From positions 1 to 46,265 of the forward strand of contig JAIQEY010000044.1 in assembly GCA_020073565.1 (NCBI GenBank): a DNA stretch of 46,265 nucleotides. Reading direction: 5' to 3'. Shown piece after piece: positions 32,514 through 41,277 of the stretch. The notes beneath the pieces were generated by a model, which was given only the letters and a program-made list of their open reading frames with translations, searched no databases and had not been told where the DNA came from. The stretch is from Terriglobia bacterium. GTDB taxonomy: Bacteria; Acidobacteriota; Terriglobia; Terriglobales; Acidobacteriaceae. The position numbers and the translations under genes were made by a program. Position 1 is the first letter of the stretch; the number at the start of each line of letters is the position of its first letter.

Positions 32514-33965
32514 ATGCTAGCGACAGCATCCCGGGCCCCGGAGAACCCAGTGATCCCCAACCGCGCACAAGACTCGGCCAGCCCAGGATTTCTGCAGATC
32601 GCGTTCTCACAGGTCTGGGTGCGATTCCTGGTCGCTATCCTGGGGCTGGTGCTTGCCTTCGGGGCAGCCTTGTTTTCGACCGTATCAAGTGAAACGGGCA
32701 ACATCTGGGCGACCATCATTCTGGCTTCCGCTGCGTTGCTGTTGGCCACATTCGTCGGTTTAACCACTGTCCCGTACCTGGCTCGGCGAGTCATAGCGGC
32801 GCGGGTCCGTGACGCCATGGACTATGACGTTACGCGGGCCGGCTTGGTCTACATCCTGATCTCGGTCGTTATCGGCATCGCCGCCATCAACACCGGTAAC
32901 AATCTTCTTTACGTGGTCGTGGCCGCTCTGCTCTCCGCCATCCTGGTTTCCGGAGTCGCCTCCGCACTCGTGCTCCGCAACCTCGAACTCGATGTCCACT
33001 TGCCCGAGCACGTCTTTGCCGGGCGTCCGATGCTGGCGCGCCTGCTCTTGCGCAATAGCAGCGGCTGGCTGCCTTCGTTTTCCGTCCGGGTCGTGCCTTC
33101 CAAGCGCAAGGCCGTAAAAAAGTGGCGCTGGGAAGCCTACACGCTGGGTTGGCCTCCCAACCGGCCGCCGGAACGCCAGTGGTTCCGTCTTCCCGACCGG
33201 CGCTTGCGGCGCGTGACCGAGGAACTCGAGAAGCCCATCCTCACCAAGTCGGTCTATTTTCCTTTCCTCCCCGCCGAGCAGGAACTGCGCGCCGATCTGG
33301 AGTTAACGTTCCCGGCGCGCGGGAGATTTCGCGAGAAAGATTTCGGCTTGGCCACTCGCTTTCCGTTTGCTTTCCTGCTGAAGACGCGGCGGGTCGCTCT
33401 GGCGCGCGAAGTCGTCGTTTATCCGACCGTCGAGCCGCCCGTGCAATTCTTCGAGGTGCTGGCCATGGTCACCGGAGAGTTTGAGACTTTTGTCCGCGGA
33501 CGCGGCTACGATCTGTATCGCATTCGCGAGTACATGCCGGAAGATTCGGCCCGCCACGTGGACTGGAAAGCTTCGGCCCGAACCGGCGCACTTAAAGTGC
33601 GAGAATTCAGCCGCGAGGACGAGCGCAAGCTGCGCATTGTTTTCGACAACCCGCTACCCGGCATTCTGCCACCCGATTTCTTTGAGCGCGGCGTGAATCT
33701 GGCAGCTTCCCTGGGCTGGCATTTCTCCCACGAGGACGTCGAGGTCTCCTTCGTTGCGCCCGGACTGGAGCCCACCCCCGATGTCTTCGCGTTTCTTCGC
33801 TACCTGGCCCTGATCGAACCCCAGGAGGCGACCTCGATTCTCCAGCGCTTGCGCTTGAGCGATGACTATAACGTCATCCTAACGACCCGCGACCGTGCCC
33901 AACTACCGCCCGCACTGGCGGCCCGATCCTATGTCATTTCGCTGGGTCCGGCTCGGCAGTCATAG
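32514..33965 (+). CDS. DUF58 membrane protein
   Basis: From the ATG at 32514 the product has 483 residues; a GTG at 32550 with GGAG before it is an alternative start. It has two membrane spans (about 35-80 and 105-155), a beta-rich part, and the DUF58 signature RGRGYDLYRIREYMPEDSAR then HVDWKASARTGALKVREF. DUF58 proteins in other bacteria are linked with MoxR ATPases and von Willebrand A proteins, and with assembly of periplasmic or cell-envelope enzymes. No MoxR gene lies here, so the partner is missing or elsewhere. Confidence 0.88.
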   Translation: MLATASRAPENPVIPNRAQDSASPGFLQIAFSQVWVRFLVAILGLVLAFGAALFSTVSSETGNIWATIILASAALLLATFVGLTTVPYLARRVIAARVRDAMDYDVTRAGLVYILISVVIGIAAINTGNNLLYVVVAALLSAILVSGVASALVLRNLELDVHLPEHVFAGRPMLARLLLRNSSGWLPSFSVRVVPSKRKAVKKWRWEAYTLGWPPNRPPERQWFRLPDRRLRRVTEELEKPILTKSVYFPFLPAEQELRADLELTFPARGRFREKDFGLATRFPFAFLLKTRRVALAREVVVYPTVEPPVQFFEVLAMVTGEFETFVRGRGYDLYRIREYMPEDSARHVDWKASARTGALKVREFSREDERKLRIVFDNPLPGILPPDFFERGVNLAASLGWHFSHEDVEVSFVAPGLEPTPDVFAFLRYLALIEPQEATSILQRLRLSDDYNVILTTRDRAQLPPALAARSYVISLGPARQS

Positions 33966-34173
33966 GTCTCTCTTCCCGTCTGTTCAAAAGGGCACACCGG
34001 CACGAAGATTCTCACCCGCTGCCATCGCTTTTTTTCTTTTACCCTGCGCGTTTTCGACATATACTCCGCCCGTTGTGGCCTGAAAACGCTTCTTGTTTCG
34101 CTTCGTCGCAGCCCAGCGGGAACGATTTCGCCGGTCGACGTTGCGGTCCGGCACATTGCAGCGGGAGGCACAA

Positions 34174-34608
34174 ATGTTGATCAGCGATCTGCTCAAGAAT
34201 CAAGCCACCATATCGGCCCAGCCCCACCAGACTGTGTTCGAGGTTGCTCGCCTGATGGTGGATCACAACATAGGAGCCGTGCCGGTTCTCAAGCAAGGAG
34301 AATTGGTTGGCATCTTTTCCGAGCGCGATCTGATGAACCGCGTCGTGGTCTCTGGAAAAGACCCTTCCCGCACGCTGGTCAGCGAGGTGATGACGGAAGA
34401 TCCGCTCACCGTTGCGCCCAACGACAGCCTGGAAACCTGCATGACCCTCATGCGTCGCCACGGTTTCCGGCATCTCCCGGTGTGCAGCGGGCGCGAACTG
34501 CGCGGCGTCGTCTCGCTGCGTGATATCCTTCTTCACGACCTCAACGAAAAGGACGATGAGGTCAGAATGATGCGTGCCTACCTCCATTCCACCCCCGAGG
34601 CGAGCTAA
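34174..34608 (+). CDS. Tandem CBS-domain protein
   Basis: From the ATG at 34174 (GGGAGG 7 bases before) the product has 144 residues. Two CBS motifs fill it: residues 1-60 (TVFEVARLMVDHNIGAVPVL, GIFSERDLM) and 70-125 (DSLETCMTLMRRHGFRHLPV, GVVSLRDIL). It probably binds adenosine nucleotides as a dimer and tunes a partner, which cannot be named. The open frame extends to 34093 without a good ribosome site. It is alone, with no IMP dehydrogenase or transporter neighbour. Confidence 0.9.
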   Translation: MLISDLLKNQATISAQPHQTVFEVARLMVDHNIGAVPVLKQGELVGIFSERDLMNRVVVSGKDPSRTLVSEVMTEDPLTVAPNDSLETCMTLMRRHGFRHLPVCSGRELRGVVSLRDILLHDLNEKDDEVRMMRAYLHSTPEAS

Positions 34609-34738
34609 ACGCCAGGTCTGGCAGGGTGCTGTTGACAAGAGGGTAACGTTACCGACGTTACTCAAGTAGGTTGACCCTACGGGCAAACTGCCTTAAAGAT
34701 GTAGAGGGTGACAAACGTCGTCCAGCACGGGTTCATGC

Positions 34739-35635
34739 TTGAATAACGAAACCATCCGTCTTTGGCTGTGGTGCGCGCACCCGATCCTTCAGTCGGTGGT
34801 GGTCGTTGCGCTCTGGCGCCGGGGGCTGCACAAAAAGTTTCCCGTGTTCTTCATCTACGCCGTTTCACAGATTGCAATTTTCGCCGCTACCTTCTCAGTC
34901 TGGCGGGCGGGCAACTACGCTTGGTTTTTCTGGGTGTACTGGGTGGGGGCGGCGATCAATGCAGGTCTGGGTTTCAGAGTCATTCACGAGATTTTCCTGG
35001 ACGTATTCCGGCCATATCAACAGCTCAAGGATCTCGGTACGGTGATCTTCAAGTGGGCGTTCGTGGTGATGCTGTTGGTCTCTGTGGTGGTGGCGTTTTC
35101 CGAGTCCTTCCATCGCGATCCAATGGTCCAGGCTGTTACCACCCTTCAGCGCTCGGTGCGGCTCGTGCAAGTCGGCCTGATCCTCTTCCTGCTCCTGTTT
35201 TCTCGCTTCCTAGGCGTGTCACGGCGGCAGTTTAGTTTTGGAATCGCGCTTGGCTTCGGGTTTTTCGCTGGGACGGAACTGTTGCTTCTGGCGCTGGCTT
35301 TCGGTGGCTTCCTTACCAAGGAAGGTTTCAACCTCGCCAATATGGTGGCCTATAATTTCTCCATCTGCATCTGGGTCGGCTACTCGCTTGCGCGCAGTGA
35401 AGCGCGCCAAGGGGCGGCGAACCCGCTGCAGACGCAGCGTTGGGAGCGGGGCTTGGCGGACATTCAGCATCCCCTCCCTTCCGATTCCCTCATCCCCATG
35501 TTCGAAAGCATGGTGGAGCGCGCAATCTCAAGAAGTTCGAGTCTGGATGAAGTGCCTGGGCACGACCTTCCCTCTCAGCCACCCAAGAGTTTTTCGGCGG
35601 CTGCTTCAGGTGCCCGTCCCAAGTTGCGCAGCTGA
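34739..35635 (+). CDS. Seven-span membrane protein of unknown function
   Basis: The 298-residue product starts at a TTG (34739); no ATG is in frame at the beginning. About seven membrane spans are seen, e.g. ILQSVVVVALWRRGLHKKFP, FFIYAVSQIAIFAATFSVW, FVVMLLVSVVVAFSES and VQVGLILFLLLFSRFLGV. The cytoplasmic tail of about 80 residues is rich in Ser, Arg and Pro. The pattern (a short outward N-terminus, a His-Pro in the first span, a Tyr-rich second span) resembles uncharacterised Acidobacteriota membrane proteins. No enzyme motif was found. The gap before it contains a palindrome with GTAACGTTAC. Confidence 0.7.
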   Translation: MNNETIRLWLWCAHPILQSVVVVALWRRGLHKKFPVFFIYAVSQIAIFAATFSVWRAGNYAWFFWVYWVGAAINAGLGFRVIHEIFLDVFRPYQQLKDLGTVIFKWAFVVMLLVSVVVAFSESFHRDPMVQAVTTLQRSVRLVQVGLILFLLLFSRFLGVSRRQFSFGIALGFGFFAGTELLLLALAFGGFLTKEGFNLANMVAYNFSICIWVGYSLARSEARQGAANPLQTQRWERGLADIQHPLPSDSLIPMFESMVERAISRSSSLDEVPGHDLPSQPPKSFSAAASGARPKLRS

Positions 35636-35650
35636 CCCTAAGATCATCGT

Positions 35651-35690
35651 TTTACCTCTCCTTTACCGCCGCCTTACCATCCCCTTACAA
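35651..35690 (+). promoter_or_regulatory. Four direct repeats (TTACC) at 11-base spacing, Pho-box-like
   Basis: TTACC begins at 35652, 35663 and 35674, and TTAC at 35685: exactly one helical turn apart. PhoB/OmpR-type regulators bind 11-base-spaced direct repeats (Pho boxes, for example CTTAACC in cyanobacteria). It lies 15 bases after the membrane protein stop and about 315 bases before the small exported peptide. Confidence 0.6.
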
Positions 35691-36005
35691 ACGATTGCCT
35701 CTGCTTTGTACAAAAGTCTGTCAAGAGAAATCTTTCCTCGTGGAAGGGCCTCAAAATGGGGCCGTCTCGGTTGTCTCCATGGCTGAACAATTGCCCGATG
35801 GACTCTCGCGAAGCCGCACTTGGCGCGGAGTTCCGCAACCCGACTGTCCGGAGGCCCTTCTGGGCAGGCCTTCTCAAGGTCTGATCCATCCCGTAGGTAG
35901 TTTCCACCAGACCAGTAGGTCTTAAGCGGAATGCATGTATACTCCACATCCTACAGTGGCTTACCGTCTCCCGGGAAGTCTCTGTTGACCCTAAGGAGAA
36001 AGAAG
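35691..36005 (+). promoter_or_regulatory. Long leader before the small exported peptide
   Basis: No gene seen. A minor stem (gcccttctgggc, about 35857-35868) and a TATACT (about 35938) that could be a -10 box are visible. The peptide's own ribosome site (aaggag) is at the end. If the direct repeats at 35651 drive this unit, the leader is about 300 bases long. Confidence 0.35.
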
Positions 36006-36146
36006 ATGAAACGTTCGCTAAGGGCGTTACTGCTGTTGGTAGGTCTGGTAGGGACATTTGCATATGCCGCTATTCCGAGGGTTCCCCCTCAGGAAATCGG
36101 GCCGATGCCTCTGTGCCCACCGAAAAAGCCAAATTGCACCCTGTAG
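36006..36146 (+). CDS. Small exported peptide of 46 residues
   Basis: The product starts at the ATG at 36006 with AAGGAG 8 bases before. It opens MKRSLRALLLLVGLVGTFAY and is cut probably after AYA, leaving about 25 residues: a Pro-rich peptide with two cysteines (PLCPP and NCTL at the end). The two Cys could form one disulfide. A terminator (36216-36247) closes the transcript, which supports a real unit. I do not know the family; similar short signal-peptide proteins with a PLCPP-like end seem to exist in Acidobacteriota, from memory only. Confidence 0.68.
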   Translation: MKRSLRALLLLVGLVGTFAYAAIPRVPPQEIGPMPLCPPKKPNCTL

Positions 36147-36215
36147 TGGCAGGTTGCAAAGAACCCAAGGTAGCTTCACATAATGAAAGAGTGACCCAGT
36201 AAGGGCAATTTTCCG

Positions 36216-36247
36216 GGGCTGGCTTGCGAGACAGCCCTATTTCTTTG
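36216..36247 (+). terminator. Terminator after the small exported peptide
   Basis: Stem gggctg / cagccc with a 10-base loop and TATTTCTTT after it, on the plus strand. It lies 15 bases before the convergent motB end. Confidence 0.6.
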
Positions 36248-36261
36248 GCCCCAGGTTACCC

Positions 36262-37101
36262 TTAGTCGCTCTTGGGTTTCGCGGTCGCGGCGTTTCCACC
36301 TTCCTTCGAGCCTCCTTCCTCCTTCACGGCCGCCCCCTTGGATCGCTCGGTCCCGTCACCTTCCTTGGCAGCGTCTGCGCTGTCGTTACTGATGTACTGC
36401 ACGATGATCGAGATCCGCCGGTTCGACGCTTCCAGCGGCTCCTTTGGGTTCCGCAGTCGCTGGTCCGCGAAGCCCCGCACTTGCGACACCTGGTCCGGGC
36501 GTACTCCCGATTGTTGCATCAGCCGCCGGGCGGCATTCGCGCGGTCCGACGAGAGTTCCCAGTTGCCGTAGTTGGCCTTCTCGGCAAACGGTTTGGCGTC
36601 GGTATGTCCCTCAATCGAAATGTGATTCGGAACCTGGCCCAATTCCTCCGCCAACAGAACCAGCATCTCCCGCCCGCTCTGGTTTAGGGCGGAACTCCCA
36701 CTGTCGAAGAACGTTCCTTTTTCCGATTCCAGCAACTCGATGCGCAGACCTTCTGCTGTCACCGTCATCTCGATATTCTTGCGGAGCTTTTCCAAGTCGT
36801 TGATGCTTCGGATGTTCTTCTGCAACTGCTCTTTGAGGTCAGCCAGGTTCTGCTTGGTGAGTTGGAAATTCTCTCCCGATCCCGACTGGTTAGTTCCCAC
36901 CTTCTTCGCAGTTCCGGTCGGATCCTTAAAGTATCCCCCGACCGCCACTTGCAGTTGCTTGCTGCTGTTCATTAGCCACAACACGATGAACAACGCCATC
37001 ATGGCCGTAACAAAGTCGGCGTACGCGACCTTCCAGGCGCCTCCATGATGTCCACCATGGCCGCCTTTTCTTTTGATGATGATGATCGGTGGCGTCTCCA
37101 T
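36262..37101 (-). CDS. motB: Flagellar motor stator protein MotB
   Basis: The 279-residue protein starts 6 bases after motA. It has one membrane span with the proton-binding Asp in YADFVTAMMALFIVLWLM, preceded by a Gly/His-rich basic N-terminus (KRKGGHGGHHGGAWKVA). The periplasmic OmpA-like domain (about 115-240) has the peptidoglycan-binding ISIEGHTDAKPF and SSDRANAARRLM and ends near ASNRRISIIVQY. The C-terminal tail of about 35 residues is charged (Lys, Glu, Gly). With MotA it forms the proton-driven stator around the flagellar rotor. No other flagellar genes are in the window. Confidence 0.93.
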   Translation of the reverse strand: METPPIIIIKRKGGHGGHHGGAWKVAYADFVTAMMALFIVLWLMNSSKQLQVAVGGYFKDPTGTAKKVGTNQSGSGENFQLTKQNLADLKEQLQKNIRSINDLEKLRKNIEMTVTAEGLRIELLESEKGTFFDSGSSALNQSGREMLVLLAEELGQVPNHISIEGHTDAKPFAEKANYGNWELSSDRANAARRLMQQSGVRPDQVSQVRGFADQRLRNPKEPLEASNRRISIIVQYISNDSADAAKEGDGTERSKGAAVKEEGGSKEGGNAATAKPKSD

Positions 37102-37107
37102 GGTTCG

Positions 37108-38001
37108 TCATCCCGCTGCCGGGGCCGCCGCCGCTGCTGCGGTTGCTGCTCCGCCGCCCCGGCACGCTTGCTCGACTTCCTTGAACGAAGGACGCACATG
37201 CCCCGGCACCGACCGGCGCCCAATCTCGACTGCCAAAATCGGAGCCACGCCTTTCAGAAACGCAATCATGACCACCCGCAAAACCTGCAGAAATGCGTGC
37301 TCTTCTTCCGAGATCTTCCCCATGCGTGCCGCCAGCGGACCCACCAGCCCGTAACACAGCAATATGCCCAGGAACGTTCCGACCAGTGCCGCCGCTACCT
37401 TGTGCCCAATTTCCTCTGGCGGCCCGCCCAACGCCCCCATGGTGATGACCACGCCCAGCACCGCTGCCACGATGCCCAATCCAGGCAAGGAGTCCGCCAT
37501 CGTGCTGAGCGCGGCCACGGGCTGCGTGGCTTCGTGATGGTGCACTTCCATGTCGCTTTCCAGCATCTGATCCAGATCGAACACCTCCACGCCGCCGCTG
37601 ACCGCCATCCGCATGGTGTCGCAGACAAAATTCAAGGCGTGGTGATTCTTAACGAAATCCTTGTACTTCGAGAACAGCGCGCTTTTCTCCGGCTCTTCGA
37701 TGTCCGATTCCAGCGCCACCAACCCTTCCTTGCGCGCTTTGTTCAGGAGTTCAAACATCATCTTCAGCGACTCGATGTAGCGCTGTTTTCCGTACTTCGA
37801 AGGCCCGAACACCCCCGCCACCCCACCCGCAATCTCCTTCAGGATGTGCAGCGGGTTGGCGGTCAGCACGGTTCCCGCGGCCGCGCCGCCGATGATGATC
37901 AGTTCCGCCGGCTGCATCAGCACCTTGAGGTTGCCGCGTTCCATCAGGTACCCGGCAACGATGCTTCCGAAGACAACCACAATCCCAATGATCGAAAACA
38001 T
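37108..38001 (-). CDS. motA: Flagellar motor stator protein MotA
   Basis: From the ATG at 38001 the product has 297 residues. It has four membrane spans in the MotA pattern: FSIIGIVVVFGSIVAGYLME, AELIIIGGAAAGTVL, LPGLGIVAAVLGVVITMGAL and VGTFLGILLCYGLVGPLAA. The long cytoplasmic loop after span 2 contains the rotor-facing residues. The Ala-rich tail (AATAAAAAAPAAG) is unusual. The ATG lies 7 bases after the stop of the PAS-GGDEF gene. The three genes therefore form one operon, and motB follows by 6 bases. Confidence 0.94.
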   Translation of the reverse strand: MFSIIGIVVVFGSIVAGYLMERGNLKVLMQPAELIIIGGAAAGTVLTANPLHILKEIAGGVAGVFGPSKYGKQRYIESLKMMFELLNKARKEGLVALESDIEEPEKSALFSKYKDFVKNHHALNFVCDTMRMAVSGGVEVFDLDQMLESDMEVHHHEATQPVAALSTMADSLPGLGIVAAVLGVVITMGALGGPPEEIGHKVAAALVGTFLGILLCYGLVGPLAARMGKISEEEHAFLQVLRVVMIAFLKGVAPILAVEIGRRSVPGHVRPSFKEVEQACRGGGAATAAAAAAPAAG

Positions 38002-38008
38002 AAGTGCA

Positions 38009-38938
38009 TCATCCTCGCGTGTGTTCGGAGTGCGCCCCGTTGTTTCCTGCACCTACTGCCCGGCCTTGTGCCGCGGCATGCGCCGGTTCCAAACTATTGA
38101 GCAGTTTCTCCAGGCTGTCGCCCGGCCAGGCCACCGTGTAGGAAACCACTGCCTTCACTGGAAAGCGGTCGCCCCACCAGGAGATCTCCGGATTAGTGAC
38201 TAGGCTCCAGACCATTTCCGCCGCCGCCGATGCCAGCACAGGACTCGCCGACGGCAGGACGGCCATGAACTCGTCCTCCCCCCAACGCCCCAGAAAATTT
38301 TCCGGGTCAAGGCTCTGACGCAAGGTGTGAGCCGCGGTCCGCAAGAAGGGAATCGCCGACTGGATGCCGTGTGTGGAACGAAACTCGTCCAGCCCCAGCA
38401 CGCGGAGCCGCAGCACGCTGAAGCCCTGCTGCGATCGCTCCATATCCGCCATGCATTCCGTCAACATCGCGCGTGTTAGACGATGAGATGGAACCCCCGT
38501 CGTCGGATCCAGACAGCCGTACATCGGTGTTTCGGGCGAATCCTCGCGGGAAACGAACGCCTCTTCGAACGCAACGATCGCACCCACGACCGCATCGTTG
38601 TGTTCGAGAATCGCACGCGTACGTCCCCGCACGGCGATTCGATGACCGTTCTTGTGCAAATAAAAAGCCTCGAACTGTTGGTCATGTCCGTGGGTGAGCG
38701 TCGCCGTCACGGGACAGTCGTCACCGCTCAACACTCGGCCTTTGCTGTCGCAGGGCTGCACGAGATGTCCCGTACCATCTTGCCCCATCGCTTCGTGCGC
38801 AAGATGTCCGGTGAGATGTTCCGCGCCCTGGTTCCAGAACCGCACTCGCCGCTGCCGGTCCAGGATGTAAATGCCCAGAGGCAAGCTCTCCAGCACAGAC
38901 CGGTACAGCTCCGGATGGTCGAAGAAAGTTGCAGACAT
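38009..38938 (-). CDS. PAS plus degenerate GGDEF protein
   Basis: From the ATG at 38938 the product has 309 residues. Residues 1-130 contain a PAS domain (SVLESLPLGIYILDRQRRVR, NQGAEHLTGH, GHRIAVRGRTRA). The GGDEF-type domain begins TGVPSHRLTRAML and carries GRWGEDEFMAVLP where GGDEF is expected. The second Gly is Glu, and the metal-binding Asp segment before it reads RLRVLGLDEFR, so one Asp ligand is missing. It is probably inactive as a cyclase and could bind c-di-GMP or a partner. It lies upstream of motAB with 7 bases between. An upstream extension to 39178 is not supported. Confidence 0.8.
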   Translation of the reverse strand: MSATFFDHPELYRSVLESLPLGIYILDRQRRVRFWNQGAEHLTGHLAHEAMGQDGTGHLVQPCDSKGRVLSGDDCPVTATLTHGHDQQFEAFYLHKNGHRIAVRGRTRAILEHNDAVVGAIVAFEEAFVSREDSPETPMYGCLDPTTGVPSHRLTRAMLTECMADMERSQQGFSVLRLRVLGLDEFRSTHGIQSAIPFLRTAAHTLRQSLDPENFLGRWGEDEFMAVLPSASPVLASAAAEMVWSLVTNPEISWWGDRFPVKAVVSYTVAWPGDSLEKLLNSLEPAHAAAQGRAVGAGNNGAHSEHTRG

Positions 38939-39066
38939 GGCTGGCAATCCGCCATGAAGGTCATCGGCAAAAAAGCTGGGAACTTCAGGCGCAACGTGAG
39001 GCCAGTTCGTAGGGTTAGAACTGGTTAACACGATCCTCCAATCGGCTTCGAAAACGGGTCCCAGGA

Positions 39067-41277
39067 TCAAATTTTCGTTGCCGAGCTTTTCCCCGCCGCT
39101 GGACGCGCGCGCGGACCCAAGCTTCGCCCCAGCTCTTCCGCATCGAAAACCGGCGGCCGACACGCCAACCCCGAGCACACGACTGCGAACGACCGCCCCT
39201 CTCGCAGAGCCGGAAGATTCGGAATTGTCTCCGCAAGCGCTGGAGGCAGATTTTGCGCAACGACCCCACTCGCCGCCAGCCGCAGAACCGCCGTGTTCAG
39301 TCCCAACGGTCGCACCGCCGCGCGAAATAAACTCGCGGCTACATCATCCTGACCAACAATGACCACCTGCGTATGCGGATGGGTGAAGTGCGTCACCGCC
39401 AAGCCGTAAGTCGCGGCGAAGATTCCATGTTGTCCCGCGACCCCGGCAAACGACTCCAATGTCTGCTCCGCCTGGTCGCGGTACGAAGCCTCATTCGTGT
39501 ACCCATGCAGCCGCAGAAGGGCAATTGCCGCCGCCGAATTTCCCGCCGGAGTCGGCGAGTCCTGGAACGGCTTCCGCCGCGTCCCCAGGATGCCGAGCGC
39601 ATCTGATTCCTCGGCCGACCTGTCCACCGTTGCCCTGGCCACGTCAAAGAATCCGCCCGCCACCGGATCGAAGAACCCAGCCACCATTGCATCTGCCATC
39701 GCCCGTGCAAACCGGAAGTAGCTCATATCCGCGGTCGCTTCATAAGCATCCAGACAAGCAATCACGCTGAAGGCGTAGTCATCCAGCACTCCAGTAGTTA
39801 CACGTCGCTCCGCCTCAGGATCCGAGTAAGCGATCACATGCTTCAGTGTGGGGCGGACATTCTTGTCCGCCAACGTTGGCGAGATCCCGGAATTCCACCC
39901 CTCGGAGAGCAGCCGGTCCAGGGTCCGCAGCGCAAACTGCCGAGCCTCCGCCAAGTCCAGCACCCGAGCCGCTTCGAGGTAAGCCGAAACGCACATTGCA
40001 TTCCAGCCCACATACACTGTCTTATCGACGTATGGAGTAGGACGTACCCGCCGCGCCGCATACATCTTCTTCTTCGCTGAAGTCAGCAACTCCCGCACTC
40101 GCGGTTCGCTCAAACTCAAACGCCGCGCGATCTCGTCCACGGCCGCCCGCACGTACAGCACATTCTTCGCCGGATTGTGATGCATCTCGCCGATTTCGTT
40201 GATGTCGTAATAGAGCGCCGCCACCGCCGCCTCGTCCTCCGACAACGCCTCCTTCGCCTCCTCCAGAGTCCAGGTGAAGTAGTCGCCGTCGTCTTCCATG
40301 GAGTAATCGGCGTCCTGCGAAGCATAGAAGCCACCGTGCGCGCGATCGCTGAGCCACTCATCCATCCAGCGAATGATGTCGCGCGCCACCTCGGCAAAGA
40401 ACTCATTGCCCGTAGCCTGATAAGCGTGCACATAATTCTTCAGCAGTTCCGAGTTGTCGTAACACATCTTCTCGAAGTGCGGCACGACCCAGCGCTCATC
40501 GACTGAATACCGGTGAAATCCCCCCGCTAGTTGGTCATAGACGCCGCCGCGCGCCATATGTTCTAAAGTGCTGACAAAAACATACCGCAACTCGTCGTTC
40601 CCGGTGCGAACGTACCGATCCATCAGCTGATCAAGCACCGCCGGATGCAGAAACTTCGGCGCGTTCCCGAACCCGCCATTACGCTCGTCAAACATTTTCA
40701 GTGCCGACTCGGTAATTGCCTCAATCAGCGCCGCAGAAACTTCCCCGCTCCGTCCCGCAAACGACTCCGCCTGTGAAATCGCGCTGGCTACCATGTTGGC
40801 TTGTTCCAGCACCTCGCCATGCTTCTCGCGATACGCGTTGGCGATCGAAACCAGCACGCGCTTGAAACTGGGCCGCCCGTACTGGTCCGCCGGAGGAAAG
40901 TACGTTCCGCCATAAAACGGTTTGCCATCCGGAGTAAGAAACGCGGTCAACGGCCAACCGCCCTGTCCTGTCAGGGCGCCCACCGCCGCCTGGTACCGGC
41001 TGTCAATGTCCGGACGCTCATCCCGATCCACCTTCACTGCCACAAAGTTTTCGTTGACGATCTTCGCCACCTCCGGATCGTCATACGACTCGCGGTCCAT
41101 CACATGACACCAGTGACACCAAACCGCCCCAATATCCAATAGCATCGGCTTGTTCTCCCGCCGAGCGGCAGCAAAGGCTTCCTCACCCCATTCATGCCAC
41201 TGAATCGGCTGATGCATAGCCGAACGCAGATAGGAGGAAGAAGCACGGGCAAGCGAATTGTGGGAGCCGGTGGTCAT
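39067..41277 (-). CDS. YyaL/SPATA20-type thioredoxin-domain protein
   Basis: The 736-residue protein belongs to the DUF255 family. The N-terminal thioredoxin-like domain has AVWCHWCHVMDRESYDDPEV (the WCHWCH redox site), GQGGWPLTAFLTPDGKPFYG and GGTYFPP. The C-terminal (alpha/alpha)6 glycosidase-like domain has VPHFEKMCYDNSELLKNYVH, LLDIG-like segments and TGVLDDYAFSVIACLDAYEA. Residues about 468-478 (LADKNVRPTL) are encoded by a palindromic repeat (39846-39871), apparently inserted in frame between two domain elements. Function of the family is not established. It heads a minus-strand cluster with the GGDEF and mot genes, although 128 bases lie between. Confidence 0.92.
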   Translation of the reverse strand: MTTGSHNSLARASSSYLRSAMHQPIQWHEWGEEAFAAARRENKPMLLDIGAVWCHWCHVMDRESYDDPEVAKIVNENFVAVKVDRDERPDIDSRYQAAVGALTGQGGWPLTAFLTPDGKPFYGGTYFPPADQYGRPSFKRVLVSIANAYREKHGEVLEQANMVASAISQAESFAGRSGEVSAALIEAITESALKMFDERNGGFGNAPKFLHPAVLDQLMDRYVRTGNDELRYVFVSTLEHMARGGVYDQLAGGFHRYSVDERWVVPHFEKMCYDNSELLKNYVHAYQATGNEFFAEVARDIIRWMDEWLSDRAHGGFYASQDADYSMEDDGDYFTWTLEEAKEALSEDEAAVAALYYDINEIGEMHHNPAKNVLYVRAAVDEIARRLSLSEPRVRELLTSAKKKMYAARRVRPTPYVDKTVYVGWNAMCVSAYLEAARVLDLAEARQFALRTLDRLLSEGWNSGISPTLADKNVRPTLKHVIAYSDPEAERRVTTGVLDDYAFSVIACLDAYEATADMSYFRFARAMADAMVAGFFDPVAGGFFDVARATVDRSAEESDALGILGTRRKPFQDSPTPAGNSAAAIALLRLHGYTNEASYRDQAEQTLESFAGVAGQHGIFAATYGLAVTHFTHPHTQVVIVGQDDVAASLFRAAVRPLGLNTAVLRLAASGVVAQNLPPALAETIPNLPALREGRSFAVVCSGLACRPPVFDAEELGRSLGPRARPAAGKSSATKI
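39846..39871 (+). repeat. Palindromic repeat, family B copy 3, inside a gene
   Basis: gtgtggggcggacattcttg followed by tccgcc: same form as the units at 10200-10273. It is read on the minus strand within the YyaL-like gene, in frame, as ADKNVRPT. Confidence 0.85.

Noticed and set aside
38939..39178. N-terminal extension of the PAS-GGDEF gene
   Set aside because: Residues lack domain similarity and overlap the end of the YyaL-like gene.
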